Source: DYJE01 sp964637565
GTDB taxonomy: Bacteria; Desulfobacterota; Desulfobacteria; Desulfobacterales; Desulfolunaceae
Direction of reading: 5' to 3'
DNA: 64,000 bases
NCBI GenBank assembly: GCA_964637565.1
Contig: CAZWTY010000001.1
Span: forward strand, 1-64,000
Shown: piece after piece, positions 1 through 7,808 of the stretch
Layout of the letters: each line of letters begins with the position of its first letter
Position numbering within the stretch: position 1 is the stretch's first letter
The notes under the pieces: model-generated
Seen by the model: the letters and a program-made list of their open reading frames with translations, nothing else
Told to the model about the DNA's origin: nothing
Database searches by the model: none
Translations under genes and position numbers: made by a program

Positions 1-72
1 TTCTTTTTCGCACAGGTGATTTCCTTTGCGAAGATGGGGGTTATTGAGCGCTTACCTGAAATGCATCATTAG
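1..72 (+). CDS. possible 3' end of a truncated gene
   Basis: Frame 1 is open from the window edge to a TAG at 70-72 and gives 23 residues ending in PEMHH. The piece is too short to assign to a family. It is listed only because the next real gene starts at 222 on the same strand, so a gene could end here. Chance is an equally good explanation. Confidence 0.2.
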   Translation, partial: FFFAQVISFAKMGVIERLPEMHH

Positions 73-221
73 AAAAAATTATTGCAGATCAACGGCATGA
101 ACTCGGACTCGTAAAATCTGCGACGCTTCGATATGCAGCTTTTACCAGCCGGTTATGCTGAGCGATGCGCAACGCGCTAAAACCGTGCGGACACGTTGGT
201 AGACGCAGGGACAAAAGGCCC

Positions 222-743
222 ATGACAACACCGACAATTCAGATCCGAAAACTCCTGCCGTCCGATGAGGATGCCATCAGGAACTGGCCTCCGTATCCCC
301 CTGATTTCGAAGATTTGGATTACGCTTTGAGAAACGACGGATGGTTGACGGAATACAAAAACAAGCCGGATACCTGGTGCTTTGCTGCAGAGCAAGCGGG
401 TGAACTGATCGGGTTCACGATTCTGTCCAAAACAGGCGGAAATGAGGCCGAATTTCGCATCGCTTTAAAGGCCAGCCGAACCGGGCAAGGGTTGGGCGGC
501 ACCATTACAGCCCTGACCCTTGCAAAAGCGTTCACTGAAATTGGCCTTTCCCGGATTCACCTTATCGTGAGAAAAAACAACCCAAGGGCAATTCGTCTGT
601 ACACACGTCTTGGATTTGCCGAACGGGGAGAATGTTTCAAAACCATCGACGGAAAACAGACGCACCTGCTGATCATGGATGTGTCGAAGAAACTTATTCA
701 TAGAAAGGATCGAAACCGTGAAACGTGCTTTGTTGGTCATTGA
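222..743 (+). CDS. GNAT family N-acetyltransferase
   Basis: This predicted soluble acyl-CoA-dependent acetyltransferase has about 173 residues. The acetyl-CoA pyrophosphate loop is visible as RTGQGLGG, followed by the usual helix and the RKNNPRAIRLYTRLGF segment typical of motif B. I chose ATG 222, which follows an AAAAGG stretch, over an in-frame ATG 57 bases upstream that would add a basic non-family extension. The gene overlaps the next one by 26 bases, so the two are probably translated together. The substrate cannot be told from the sequence. Antibiotic, amino-acid or ribosomal-protein N-termini are all possible for this family. Confidence 0.85.
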   Translation: MTTPTIQIRKLLPSDEDAIRNWPPYPPDFEDLDYALRNDGWLTEYKNKPDTWCFAAEQAGELIGFTILSKTGGNEAEFRIALKASRTGQGLGGTITALTLAKAFTEIGLSRIHLIVRKNNPRAIRLYTRLGFAERGECFKTIDGKQTHLLIMDVSKKLIHRKDRNRETCFVGH

Positions 744-1263
744 CGTTCAGAACGAATACTTCTTCGGCAAACTGCCGGTATCTTATCCCCCCGGGAGTTT
801 AAACCTCATTCTTCGGGCAATGGATGCGGCCGCAAAGCACAGGATTCCCGTGATTGTGATCCAGCACCAGGCCGCGTCAGATGACTCGCCCGTCTTTCGT
901 AAAGGAAGCCCGGAATGGGAACTTCATCCTGACATTGCGAACCGGCACCGGGATGTGCTGATTGAAAAATGCTGGCCGGACAGCTTTCACGAAACAAACC
1001 TGGGTGAATGGCTCAGGCACAATGGGATCGACACGCTCACAGTCTGCGGCTACATGACCCAGATGTGTTGTGATACCACGGCACGGCGCGCCTTTCACCT
1101 CGGCTATGCTGTCGAGTTTCTCTCCGACGCCACAGGGACCTTGGCGTTCACAAACGAAGCTGGCACCGTCACGGGCGAAGAACTTCACCGGGCCATCCTG
1201 GGGACGCAGAGTCGTTTCAGTCAAGTCATCAAAACAGATGAATGGATCACTCATATTCAATAG
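718..1263 (+). CDS. isochorismatase-family cysteine hydrolase
   Basis: About 181 residues form a Rossmann-like hydrolase of the isochorismatase/nicotinamidase superfamily. The expected catalytic triad is visible: Asp9 in LLVIDVQ, Lys84 in IEKCWPDSF and Cys117 in the GYMTQMCCDTT motif. The GTG start at 718 has an AAAGGA Shine-Dalgarno sequence and begins at the canonical VKRALLVIDVQ. An upstream ATG at 679 adds 13 residues before the usual domain start. The reaction may be hydrolysis of an amide (nicotinamide-like or ureide) or a vinyl ether; nothing nearby decides between them. It overlaps the GNAT gene. Confidence 0.88.
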   Translation: MKRALLVIDVQNEYFFGKLPVSYPPGSLNLILRAMDAAAKHRIPVIVIQHQAASDDSPVFRKGSPEWELHPDIANRHRDVLIEKCWPDSFHETNLGEWLRHNGIDTLTVCGYMTQMCCDTTARRAFHLGYAVEFLSDATGTLAFTNEAGTVTGEELHRAILGTQSRFSQVIKTDEWITHIQ

Positions 1264-1322
1264 AACACACGATCCAAAACGAAGTTTAAAGTCCAGACAG
1301 TTGCTTTTCCAAAGGAGATGAT

Positions 1323-1667
1323 ATGGACGGGCTTACAAATGACGAGGAATTTGTTTCTGCCATAAATGAATTATTCAATGAGAAGATCCCATTCAATAAA
1401 ACACTGGGCCTGAAAGTTGAGTCGATCAATCTTGAACGGGTCAGTGTTTCAATTCAAATGCGTGATGAGCTTATGGGGCAATACAACCGGGGAATGTTGC
1501 ATGGTGGTGCCATATCGTCTGTCATTGACGTTGCCGGCGGACTCGCCGCATTTATTGGGATTCAGCATAAAATGCGCGATGAAACTTTAGAGGCGAGGCT
1601 TAAAAGGTTTAGCCGGGTGAGCACAATTGACATGCGCGTGGATTTTTTGAGAGTTACCAGCCATTAA
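1323..1667 (+). CDS. YigI-like hotdog thioesterase, C-terminally truncated
   Basis: The 114 residues match the first part of a PaaI/YigI-type hotdog acyl-CoA thioesterase: GMLHGGAISSVIDVAGG is the active-site loop and central helix, and STIDMRVDFLR is the following strand. Full-length relatives run about 40 residues further, through two more strands. Here the frame stops after RVTSH, and a palindromic repeat begins five bases after the stop codon. The remaining fold is absent from the DNA that follows. A clear AAGGAG lies six bases before the ATG. The product is probably non-functional or unstable, and the gene is best viewed as a decayed copy. Confidence 0.75.
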   Translation: MDGLTNDEEFVSAINELFNEKIPFNKTLGLKVESINLERVSVSIQMRDELMGQYNRGMLHGGAISSVIDVAGGLAAFIGIQHKMRDETLEARLKRFSRVSTIDMRVDFLRVTSH

Positions 1668-1672
1668 CACCT

Positions 1673-1724
1673 GGAACGCCGAGTTACACTCGGCTGACCT
1701 TTGCCGAGTGCAACTCGGCGTTCC
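1673..1724. repeat. palindromic dispersed repeat (GCCGAGTGCAACTCGGC type)
   Basis: Two 22-base arms at 1673-1694 and 1703-1724 are inverted copies with one mismatch, separated by eight bases. The arm GCCGAGTGCAACTCGGC is itself partly palindromic. A single arm recurs at 4219-4240. It could act as a bidirectional terminator between the converging thioesterase and response-regulator genes, but there is no T-run, so a REP-like element is the better label. Confidence 0.8.
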
Positions 1725-1738
1725 ATGATTCCGGACCA

Positions 1739-2449
1739 TCAGTCCCGGTATCGGTAGCCGATGCCATGGACCGTGGTGATGATTTCAGGCCGGGCCGGGT
1801 CGTCTTCGACTTTTTTCCGGAGCTGGGCCACGTGCTGGTCCAGGGTCCGGGTGTTGCCGAAATAGTCGATGCCCCAGGCGGCGTTCAAGAGGGCGTCCCG
1901 GCTGAGCACCTCGCCGGGATGATCGTGAAAGAAAAGAATCAGCTTCATCTCCCGGTCGGTGAGATCGAAGGTTTCCCCGTGTTTCAGGAGGGTGTAGCGT
2001 TTCCGGTCCACGGTCCTGCCGCCGAAGACAAAGGTGTCCTGGACCGGGGCCTGCTGTTTTGAGCTGGCCATCGCACTGCGCCGCAACACCGCTTCGATAC
2101 GGGCCAGGAGTTCGTGGATGCCGAAAGGTTTGGTGATGTAGTCGTCGGCCCCGAGTTTCAGCCCCACCACCTTGTCGATCTCTTCAGCCTTGGCCGTGAG
2201 CATGATCACGGGGATGGTTTCGTTCCCTGAGCGGATGATCCGGCAGACATCGTAGCCACTTTTGCCCGGCATCATCACATCCAGGAGAATCAGGTCGAAA
2301 CGGCCGTTTTCAAAGGCGGCAAGGGCCTCGTTTCCGTCTTTCGCCGCCGTGACCGCGTAACCTTCACTTGCAAGGGTGGCCTCGAGCCCTTCCCGGATAT
2401 GTTCATCGTCTTCGGCCACGAGGATACGTGCGTTGTTTCCGTTGTTCAT
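1739..2449 (-). CDS. OmpR/PhoB-family response regulator
   Basis: The 236-residue DNA-binding response regulator has a receiver domain at about 8-120, with the acidic pocket AEDDE, phospho-acceptor Asp57 in LILLDVMMPG, Thr85 and Lys107 in YITKPFG. A winged-helix effector domain at about 140-235 ends with the usual VHGIGYRYRD wing. Its ATG overlaps the stop codon of the histidine kinase gene (ATGA), so the pair is translationally coupled and is very likely a cognate two-component system. The target genes are unknown. The neighbouring VWA gene upstream is a candidate, by position only. Confidence 0.95.
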   Translation of the reverse strand: MNNGNNARILVAEDDEHIREGLEATLASEGYAVTAAKDGNEALAAFENGRFDLILLDVMMPGKSGYDVCRIIRSGNETIPVIMLTAKAEEIDKVVGLKLGADDYITKPFGIHELLARIEAVLRRSAMASSKQQAPVQDTFVFGGRTVDRKRYTLLKHGETFDLTDREMKLILFFHDHPGEVLSRDALLNAAWGIDYFGNTRTLDQHVAQLRKKVEDDPARPEIITTVHGIGYRYRD

Positions 2450-4143
2450 GTTTTTCCGATCCTCATGATAAACCGGCTGCCGCCCTCGGCCCCGGGTTCG
2501 TAAAACAGATCTCCGCCCAGATCGCGAAGGATCCTCCGGGCGATGCTGAGGCCAAGGCCGGACCCGGCCTGCTCGGCGGTCAGGCTGTTGTCCACCCGGT
2601 GGAACTTTTCGAAGATCAGGTCCCGGTGTTCGGGTGGAATGCCCGGCCCCTTGTCGGCCAGAACAAGATCCACGGTTTCAACGCTGTCGTTCTCGACAAA
2701 AACACCCAGGTATCTGCCGGAAGAGGCGTATTTCACCGCGTTGTCGATGAGGTTCAGCAGCACCTGTTCCAGGGCGTCCCGGTCCGTGACCAGACAGAGA
2801 GGTTCATGGGGAATGCTAAGGTCCAGGTCAAGACCTGCGGCGTTGATCCGGATGTGATGGGCATCGAAAATCCCACGGACAAAATCTCCGAGGTCCAGGG
2901 TTTCCCGGTGATAGGTTTTCTTTCCCTGCTCCAGCCGGCCGAAATCCAGCACGTTGTTCACCAGGCGGGTGAGCCGCTGGCTTTCGCCGACGATCACCGA
3001 CAGGTAGTGCCGTACCTTGTCCGGCCGGGTCACACGGCCTTCGGCCAGGAGTTCGGCGTACATCCGGATGCTGGTCAGCGGCGTTTTCAGCTCATGGGAC
3101 ACGGACGAGACAAACGAGGTCTTTTCCATGGCGTCTTTCATGTTTTTCCGGCTGTCCCGGATGAGAAGGGTTCCGCCCGCGATCATGGCCGCCGAGAAGA
3201 TCAGGACCAGGAGGGCCGACAGGGTGAGGAGCCCCTTTTCACCTCCCACGCCTTGGTCTGAAAGATACACGTTCACCCGGTAATGGGGAAGAAGCCCGGA
3301 CAGGGGAACGCTGATGGCCGGCTGTTTTTTCACGTCAATGGGGAATCCCCCGGTCTGGTACACCAGCTCGCCGTCTCCGGCCACAAGACCGAAAGCCGCG
3401 TAGGATTCCTCCGCTTTGGGGATCTGGGCGATCAGCCGGGACAGAAGGGTCATGAGTTCCAGTTCCAGGCCGTACACCGGGCCTTTTTCCTCATTCTGGG
3501 CGTAACCCAGGATAAAAAGACGGTTTTCCGAAAACCAGGGAATCCAACCGCTCCGGGGTGTGAACCCTCCGGTTTCACCGGCAGAATCCGAATCCGCCGC
3601 AGGTCGGGCCGTCTCAGAGATCCGGGCCAGATCGAGAAGGCCCTGGCGGGCCGAAGAAGGGCTTTCAGCCCGGCTGCCATAAAGATTTTTTTCCTTGGGT
3701 CCCGGGCGTTTCCATTCCTCGGTGCTGACGCTCCTGGCAAAATCAAAGGCCATCCGTCCGGTGAAAAGGGCCTCGTACCTGGCCGCGAACCGTCTTTCCT
3801 CCGGAGTTGCCGCAAGGCCGTCCACCGGAACAGTCAGGCGGTTGCCCTTCCACACGAACACATTCCGAACCAGGGGGTTTGTCTCCTGCCATGACAGGAG
3901 GATTTCCTGCCTGCGCGATCCGTCCATGGCCAGAAGGGAACGGGACAGGGCGTCTTCCACATCGGCGACGGTGATCTCCAACGTTTCCGCCATGGTTTCC
4001 GCCCTCTGGGCCAGGGAGGACAGGGCCTGGGCCTTGAGCCTGTCCTGTTCATGGGACAGGAGTGTCAAGGCCCAGATCCCGATCACCAGGGTCGGCGTGA
4101 TCAGGAGAAACCAGTAGATCAGGATGATTCGCCGAGTGTTCAC
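2446..4143 (-). CDS. membrane sensor histidine kinase
   Basis: A first transmembrane segment lies near the N-terminus (IILIYWFLLITPTLVIGIW). An extracytoplasmic sensor region of about 270 residues follows, then a second transmembrane helix and the kinase core. The phospho-acceptor His is near residue 350 in SSVSHELKTPLTS. The N box (LIDNAVKYA), G1 (DKGPGIP), F box (FEKFHRV) and G2 (GSGLGLSIARRI) are intact. I chose GTG 4143 because GAAGG sits just upstream. ATG 4185 and a TTG at 4230 are also in frame, but the TTG lies inside a dispersed repeat. The sensor domain is unlike any I can name, so the signal is unknown. Confidence 0.92.
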   Translation of the reverse strand: MNTRRIILIYWFLLITPTLVIGIWALTLLSHEQDRLKAQALSSLAQRAETMAETLEITVADVEDALSRSLLAMDGSRRQEILLSWQETNPLVRNVFVWKGNRLTVPVDGLAATPEERRFAARYEALFTGRMAFDFARSVSTEEWKRPGPKEKNLYGSRAESPSSARQGLLDLARISETARPAADSDSAGETGGFTPRSGWIPWFSENRLFILGYAQNEEKGPVYGLELELMTLLSRLIAQIPKAEESYAAFGLVAGDGELVYQTGGFPIDVKKQPAISVPLSGLLPHYRVNVYLSDQGVGGEKGLLTLSALLVLIFSAAMIAGGTLLIRDSRKNMKDAMEKTSFVSSVSHELKTPLTSIRMYAELLAEGRVTRPDKVRHYLSVIVGESQRLTRLVNNVLDFGRLEQGKKTYHRETLDLGDFVRGIFDAHHIRINAAGLDLDLSIPHEPLCLVTDRDALEQVLLNLIDNAVKYASSGRYLGVFVENDSVETVDLVLADKGPGIPPEHRDLIFEKFHRVDNSLTAEQAGSGLGLSIARRILRDLGGDLFYEPGAEGGSRFIMRIGKT

Positions 4144-4218
4144 GTTGCCTTCGGGTCTCCTTTTGTGTTTCGGTTCGGGCGGCATGGTTTGGGCCGCCGG
4201 GGTGAACCCGGCATAGGG

Positions 4219-4240
4219 GGCCGAGTGCAACTCGGCGTTC
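4219..4240. repeat. single arm of the GCCGAGTGCAACTCGGC repeat
   Basis: These 22 bases are identical to the right arm of the element at 1673-1724. The copy sits just upstream of the histidine kinase gene, so the two copies bracket the two-component system. Confidence 0.8.
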
Positions 4241-4243
4241 CCA

Positions 4244-4535
4244 GAGGTGCCGGCAGCGTCTCCGTCGTCGATGATTCGGCCGGATCAGCGTTGCCGCATG
4301 TTAAGGATGGGGGCATTTGTCGGCTTCCGTTCCGGGAAGCCGACCTACGATGGTCCGCCGCTCAACCGGCATTCGATATTCACCCCCTCACCGGAAGCAG
4401 TTCCCGCATCGCCACCATTCGACGTTGGACGTTCCCCCCATTCAACCCCCAACACCACCCATCCCCTGCCCAGCCGTCCATCCCGCAGCATCCCCATTCA
4501 CCATTCGATGTTGGGTGTTCGATGTTCGATGTTCA
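4244..4535. other. intergenic region with palindrome and degenerate TTCGATGT repeats
   Basis: No gene is credible here. A 10-base inverted repeat at 4319-4344 (GTCGGCTTCC, 5-base loop, GGAAGCCGAC) is followed by C-rich sequence. Near 4421 and again at 4503-4535 are runs of degenerate units such as TTCGATGTTGGGTGTTCGATG. These look like decaying low-complexity or REP-type repeats. Confidence 0.6.
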
Positions 4536-5903
4536 TCACTTCTCATACTGCTGGTTTTTCATTTGATAGCTCTCGGTCCGCATCATCTTCCGGCTTTTCT
4601 TGCTCATGCCTTCCTTTTCGATGAGTTCGGCTTTCTGTTCGAGTACTTCGGCCTCTTTAAGCAGGGTTTCGTCGTTGAAGGCGTCTCCCACGCTTTTCAG
4701 CTGGGCCGCGGAGCTTTTCAGGGTGCTCACCGCCTCGGCTTTTTTCCCTTTGTCGGACTCACGAATCGCCTTTTCCTTGGCCAGGGCGTTCAGGTTCAGG
4801 TGGTAATCCCGGACCACCGCCACGTTGGTGGAACGTTTCACCTTTTTCGGGTCCGGGCTGAAGCTGACCAGTCCCCGGGCCTCGGCTTGTTCCCGTTTTT
4901 TTGACACAGGATCTTCATAGTACACCCTGGCCCGGGCTATTTCCAGGTCTTTTCCGTCACGTTTCCCGGTAACGCCTTTGGGAACCTTCACTTCCACCAG
5001 GGCGAATTTCTCCTGATCGCCGTAAAGCTGGTTCATGGAAAAGGCCACGGTACGGCCCTTGATCCGGCCTTCCCGGCCGATGATCGAAACAGGCACCACG
5101 CCGTCGGCCACCTCGACCTCCACTTTCACGTCTTTTGCCACCACGCTCAGCACGTTACCCAGCTCGGCGTTGAATATCCCCGGCAGTGCCCCGCTGTTTT
5201 CAACAAAGTAGATGTTGCCGTCACTGCTCTGGGAAAGCCGTGCCATCAAATCCTCGTTGTAATCGGTCCCCACGCCCACGGTGGACACGCTGATCCTTTC
5301 CTTGATCAGGGCCGCGCCAAGACGCCCCAGGTCTTCCGGTGTCTGGGGTCCCACGTTGGCCAGACCGTCGGACAACAGGATGATGCGGTGCACAAACCGG
5401 TTGCCGCCGTTTTTCCGGATTTCGGCCGCGCCCTGGCTCACCCCTCCGAAAAGGGCCGTGCTGCCGCCGGGTTGGATGCTCCTGATCCGGGACACGATGC
5501 CGTCGAGATCCCGGACAGGCGTGGCCGGAACCAGGGTTTCCACGTTATGGTCGTAGATCACCAGGGAAAACATGTCCTGGGAGCCCAGGTGTTTCACCGC
5601 CTCGATGGCCGCCTCTTTGGCCTTTTCGATCTTGTCACCGCTCATGGAACCGGAGCGGTCGAGCACAAGGCAGAGGTTGACCGGCGGACGGGCCACATGG
5701 CTGGGGGCCGGCGGGGCGTCCAGGCTCACCTTGACCACCACCGTTCTGTCCCCGTCTGCGGGAAGAACAGCCCGGTCCGTTTCCACTTTCATGCCCACTT
5801 TGGTGGGCCCGGCCAGGGCCGGTGCTCCAAGAACCAGGACCAGCAGCAGAACCCGGACAATGCCGAGACTTTTTTTCATCATGTTGCGCGTCAGACCTTT
5901 CAT
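4536..5903 (-). CDS. exported VWA-domain protein
   Basis: This is a 455-residue precursor. A signal peptide of about 31 residues ends in LGAPALA. The mature protein has a von Willebrand A domain with the metal-ion-dependent adhesion site DRSGSMS (Asp near residue 82), a threonine motif in GGSTALFGG and the LLSDGLAN segment. A beta-rich region follows, then a long charged helical tail of about 100 residues. The ATG at 5903 has an AGGAG sequence nine bases upstream. Family members act in protein-protein adhesion in the periplasm or at the cell surface. The two-component genes lie downstream, but a repeat-rich gap separates them. Confidence 0.88.
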   Translation of the reverse strand: MKGLTRNMMKKSLGIVRVLLLVLVLGAPALAGPTKVGMKVETDRAVLPADGDRTVVVKVSLDAPPAPSHVARPPVNLCLVLDRSGSMSGDKIEKAKEAAIEAVKHLGSQDMFSLVIYDHNVETLVPATPVRDLDGIVSRIRSIQPGGSTALFGGVSQGAAEIRKNGGNRFVHRIILLSDGLANVGPQTPEDLGRLGAALIKERISVSTVGVGTDYNEDLMARLSQSSDGNIYFVENSGALPGIFNAELGNVLSVVAKDVKVEVEVADGVVPVSIIGREGRIKGRTVAFSMNQLYGDQEKFALVEVKVPKGVTGKRDGKDLEIARARVYYEDPVSKKREQAEARGLVSFSPDPKKVKRSTNVAVVRDYHLNLNALAKEKAIRESDKGKKAEAVSTLKSSAAQLKSVGDAFNDETLLKEAEVLEQKAELIEKEGMSKKSRKMMRTESYQMKNQQYEK

Positions 5904-6152
5904 GGTGTTTCTCCTTAGTGTAAATGAATTAACGTGTTTTTCCTTTTTCCGCAATCCGTTGAACAAACCATAGCCTGTTCTCAGGAACGGTTTGCCGGAT
6001 CCGGGTAAAAACCTTGTAAAAAACGTGTAAAAAACGAGGAGATATCGGAAAGAGAAGACGGGGCAAAAATGGGGTGTGTGGGAATTTTTCGATTCGACGG
6101 ACCTTTTCAGGCATCATTCCACGGCCCGGAGAAAAAGGGCCGGGGGTTTGAC

Positions 6153-6623
6153 CTATAACCCAACCCTGGCCCGTTCGTCCCGCACCGACAGAATCCACCA
6201 GGAGATCATGGACCCGATCTTGATCAGCTCCACCAGAACGACCAGACTGAAACCGATGGCAAAGCCGGGATTATCCACAAAATAGCCCAAAGGCCAGAGC
6301 AGGAAGAAAACCGACGGGGGAATCACGGTGATGGCCCGAAGAGGGCTCTGGATGCAGGCGATGATCACCCCTGCTTTTTTCAGCCGGAACAGCAGATGGC
6401 CCGAAACAAGAAGGGACATGTAGGCCGTAAACACAAAAACGGAAAGGCCGATGGCCGTTCCCATGCCGATCTGGGGGGCCGCGTCGAGGAACTGGGTCTT
6501 GATGTCGTAGACAAAGGGCATCTGGTTTTTCGAGATGCTCCACCCCACGTACCACAGGACAGCCAGCCCGTCCAGAACGCCCCAGACTTTGATCAGTTTT
6601 TCCAGGTATTCCTTTTTTATCAT
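6153..6623 (-). CDS. small integral membrane protein of unknown function
   Basis: The 156 residues hold about four hydrophobic helices and a short basic tail (SVRDERARVGL). There is no recognised motif. The ATG at 6623 starts at MIKKEYLEKL with only a weak GAGG upstream. The layout resembles small DUF-type membrane proteins. Convergent or antisense frames in this stretch lack comparable hydrophobic patterning. Function is unknown. Confidence 0.65.
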   Translation of the reverse strand: MIKKEYLEKLIKVWGVLDGLAVLWYVGWSISKNQMPFVYDIKTQFLDAAPQIGMGTAIGLSVFVFTAYMSLLVSGHLLFRLKKAGVIIACIQSPLRAITVIPPSVFFLLWPLGYFVDNPGFAIGFSLVVLVELIKIGSMISWWILSVRDERARVGL

Positions 6624-6773
6624 CTTGAAACCTCACACAGGAGAAGGATGTTTTCGTCATCGACAGGATCATTATTTCATACAGCCCATCCATAAACAAA
6701 ATCAGCCGTCAAGACAAGGGCTTTGATCAGACAGGACGATCGCATGGAATTTTGGCATGGATCATAACCATCG

Positions 6774-7157
6774 CTATCGGCCAAGAGACCGTGCAAAATC
6801 AAAGTACCGTTTGTCGTCATTCATCACATGGTTCACCAGCCAGTTGTTCAGGAACAGCACCAGATCGTCCAGCATCTCCGGTTTGAATCCCTGGGCCAGA
6901 TCGTTGAGTTCTGAAATCAACCGCTCATGCTGGATCCGGTGTTCTTCCACACCTGGAAAACCGATGGCCTGCATGTGCTGTTCTTCCCGGGTGAAGTGGA
7001 CCCTGATATATTTGTATAGAGACATTACATAGGACCGTGCTTCAGAAGGCTCGGCCGTCTGGATCGTATTGGCCAGCCCGAACAGGTAGCGGTGCTGGCT
7101 GTCCAGATCCTTGTTTCCCACCGTGTAATCGTCCTTCCAGATAAACTGAATGCCCAT
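6774..7157 (-). CDS. bacteriohemerythrin
   Basis: The 127-residue four-helix oxygen-binding protein shows the di-iron ligand pattern: His in DSQHRYLF, a His/Glu set in HFTREEQHM, HRIQHERL, and NHVMNDDKRY at the C-terminus. The ATG at 7157 has CAGGAG upstream and gives the usual MGIQFIWKDDYTVGNKDLD start. Such proteins bind or carry oxygen, or signal its presence, in microaerophilic and anaerobic bacteria, so this suggests the host meets oxygen intermittently. Confidence 0.92.
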   Translation of the reverse strand: MGIQFIWKDDYTVGNKDLDSQHRYLFGLANTIQTAEPSEARSYVMSLYKYIRVHFTREEQHMQAIGFPGVEEHRIQHERLISELNDLAQGFKPEMLDDLVLFLNNWLVNHVMNDDKRYFDFARSLGR

Positions 7158-7357
7158 GGTCTCACTCTCCTGATGTTCCAACGTTCCTGAATATGTGTCG
7201 TTTCTTTATATCGTCATGACGGGCTTTTTTTGAAACATAAATAACGTGGCATTGATTTTTCCCGTGAAGGCAGGACTGGGACATGCGCTTGCCCCGCGCC
7301 CGAACGTTGCAAAAATAAAAAAGACAGGTTAGTCTGGCTCCGGAGGATATAGAGACT

Positions 7358-7801
7358 ATGATACGTTTCATCTTGAATCTGCTGTGGTTCGTCCTGGGAG
7401 GGTTTGTCATGGGCCTGTCCTGGTGGCTCGCGGGCGTCCTGGCCTTTGTCTCCATCGTGGGGATTCCCTGGGGCAAGGCCTGTTTCGTCATCGGCCAGTT
7501 CACCTTCTTTCCCTTTGGACAGGAAGCGGTCAGCCGCAGGGACCTCTACGGCAAAGACGACATCGGCACAGGAACCCTGGGCCTTTTGGGCAACGTGATC
7601 TGGTTTGTTTTGGCCGGATTCTGGCTGGCCCTGGGGCATCTGGCCGCAGCCCTGGCCAACTTCGTCACCATCATCGGCATCCCTTTCGGAATCCAGCACC
7701 TGAAACTGGCAGTCATCTCCATTGCCCCCATCGGCAAGATTATCGTTCCATTGGGTGCGGTGCGGAACCCGGGGCGGGGCCGGTCCCGGAAGAGACGATG
7801 A
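7358..7801 (+). CDS. yccF: YccF-family inner membrane protein
   Basis: The 147 residues carry two copies of the YccF/DUF307 unit, each a hydrophobic helix ending in a GIPWG or GIPFG turn (SIVGIPWGKACF and TIIGIPFGIQHLKL). A basic tail follows. GGAGG lies about 11 bases before the ATG. The family is a widespread inner-membrane protein with no assigned biochemical role. The gene converges on the helicase gene, with seven bases between the stops and no clear terminator. Confidence 0.88.
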   Translation: MIRFILNLLWFVLGGFVMGLSWWLAGVLAFVSIVGIPWGKACFVIGQFTFFPFGQEAVSRRDLYGKDDIGTGTLGLLGNVIWFVLAGFWLALGHLAAALANFVTIIGIPFGIQHLKLAVISIAPIGKIIVPLGAVRNPGRGRSRKRR

Positions 7802-7808
7802 CCCGGAA

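Noticed and set aside
1..1667. Integron cassette array
   Set aside because: Three small plus-strand genes look cassette-like, but no attC core sites (GTTRRRY/RYYYAAC pairs) are visible.
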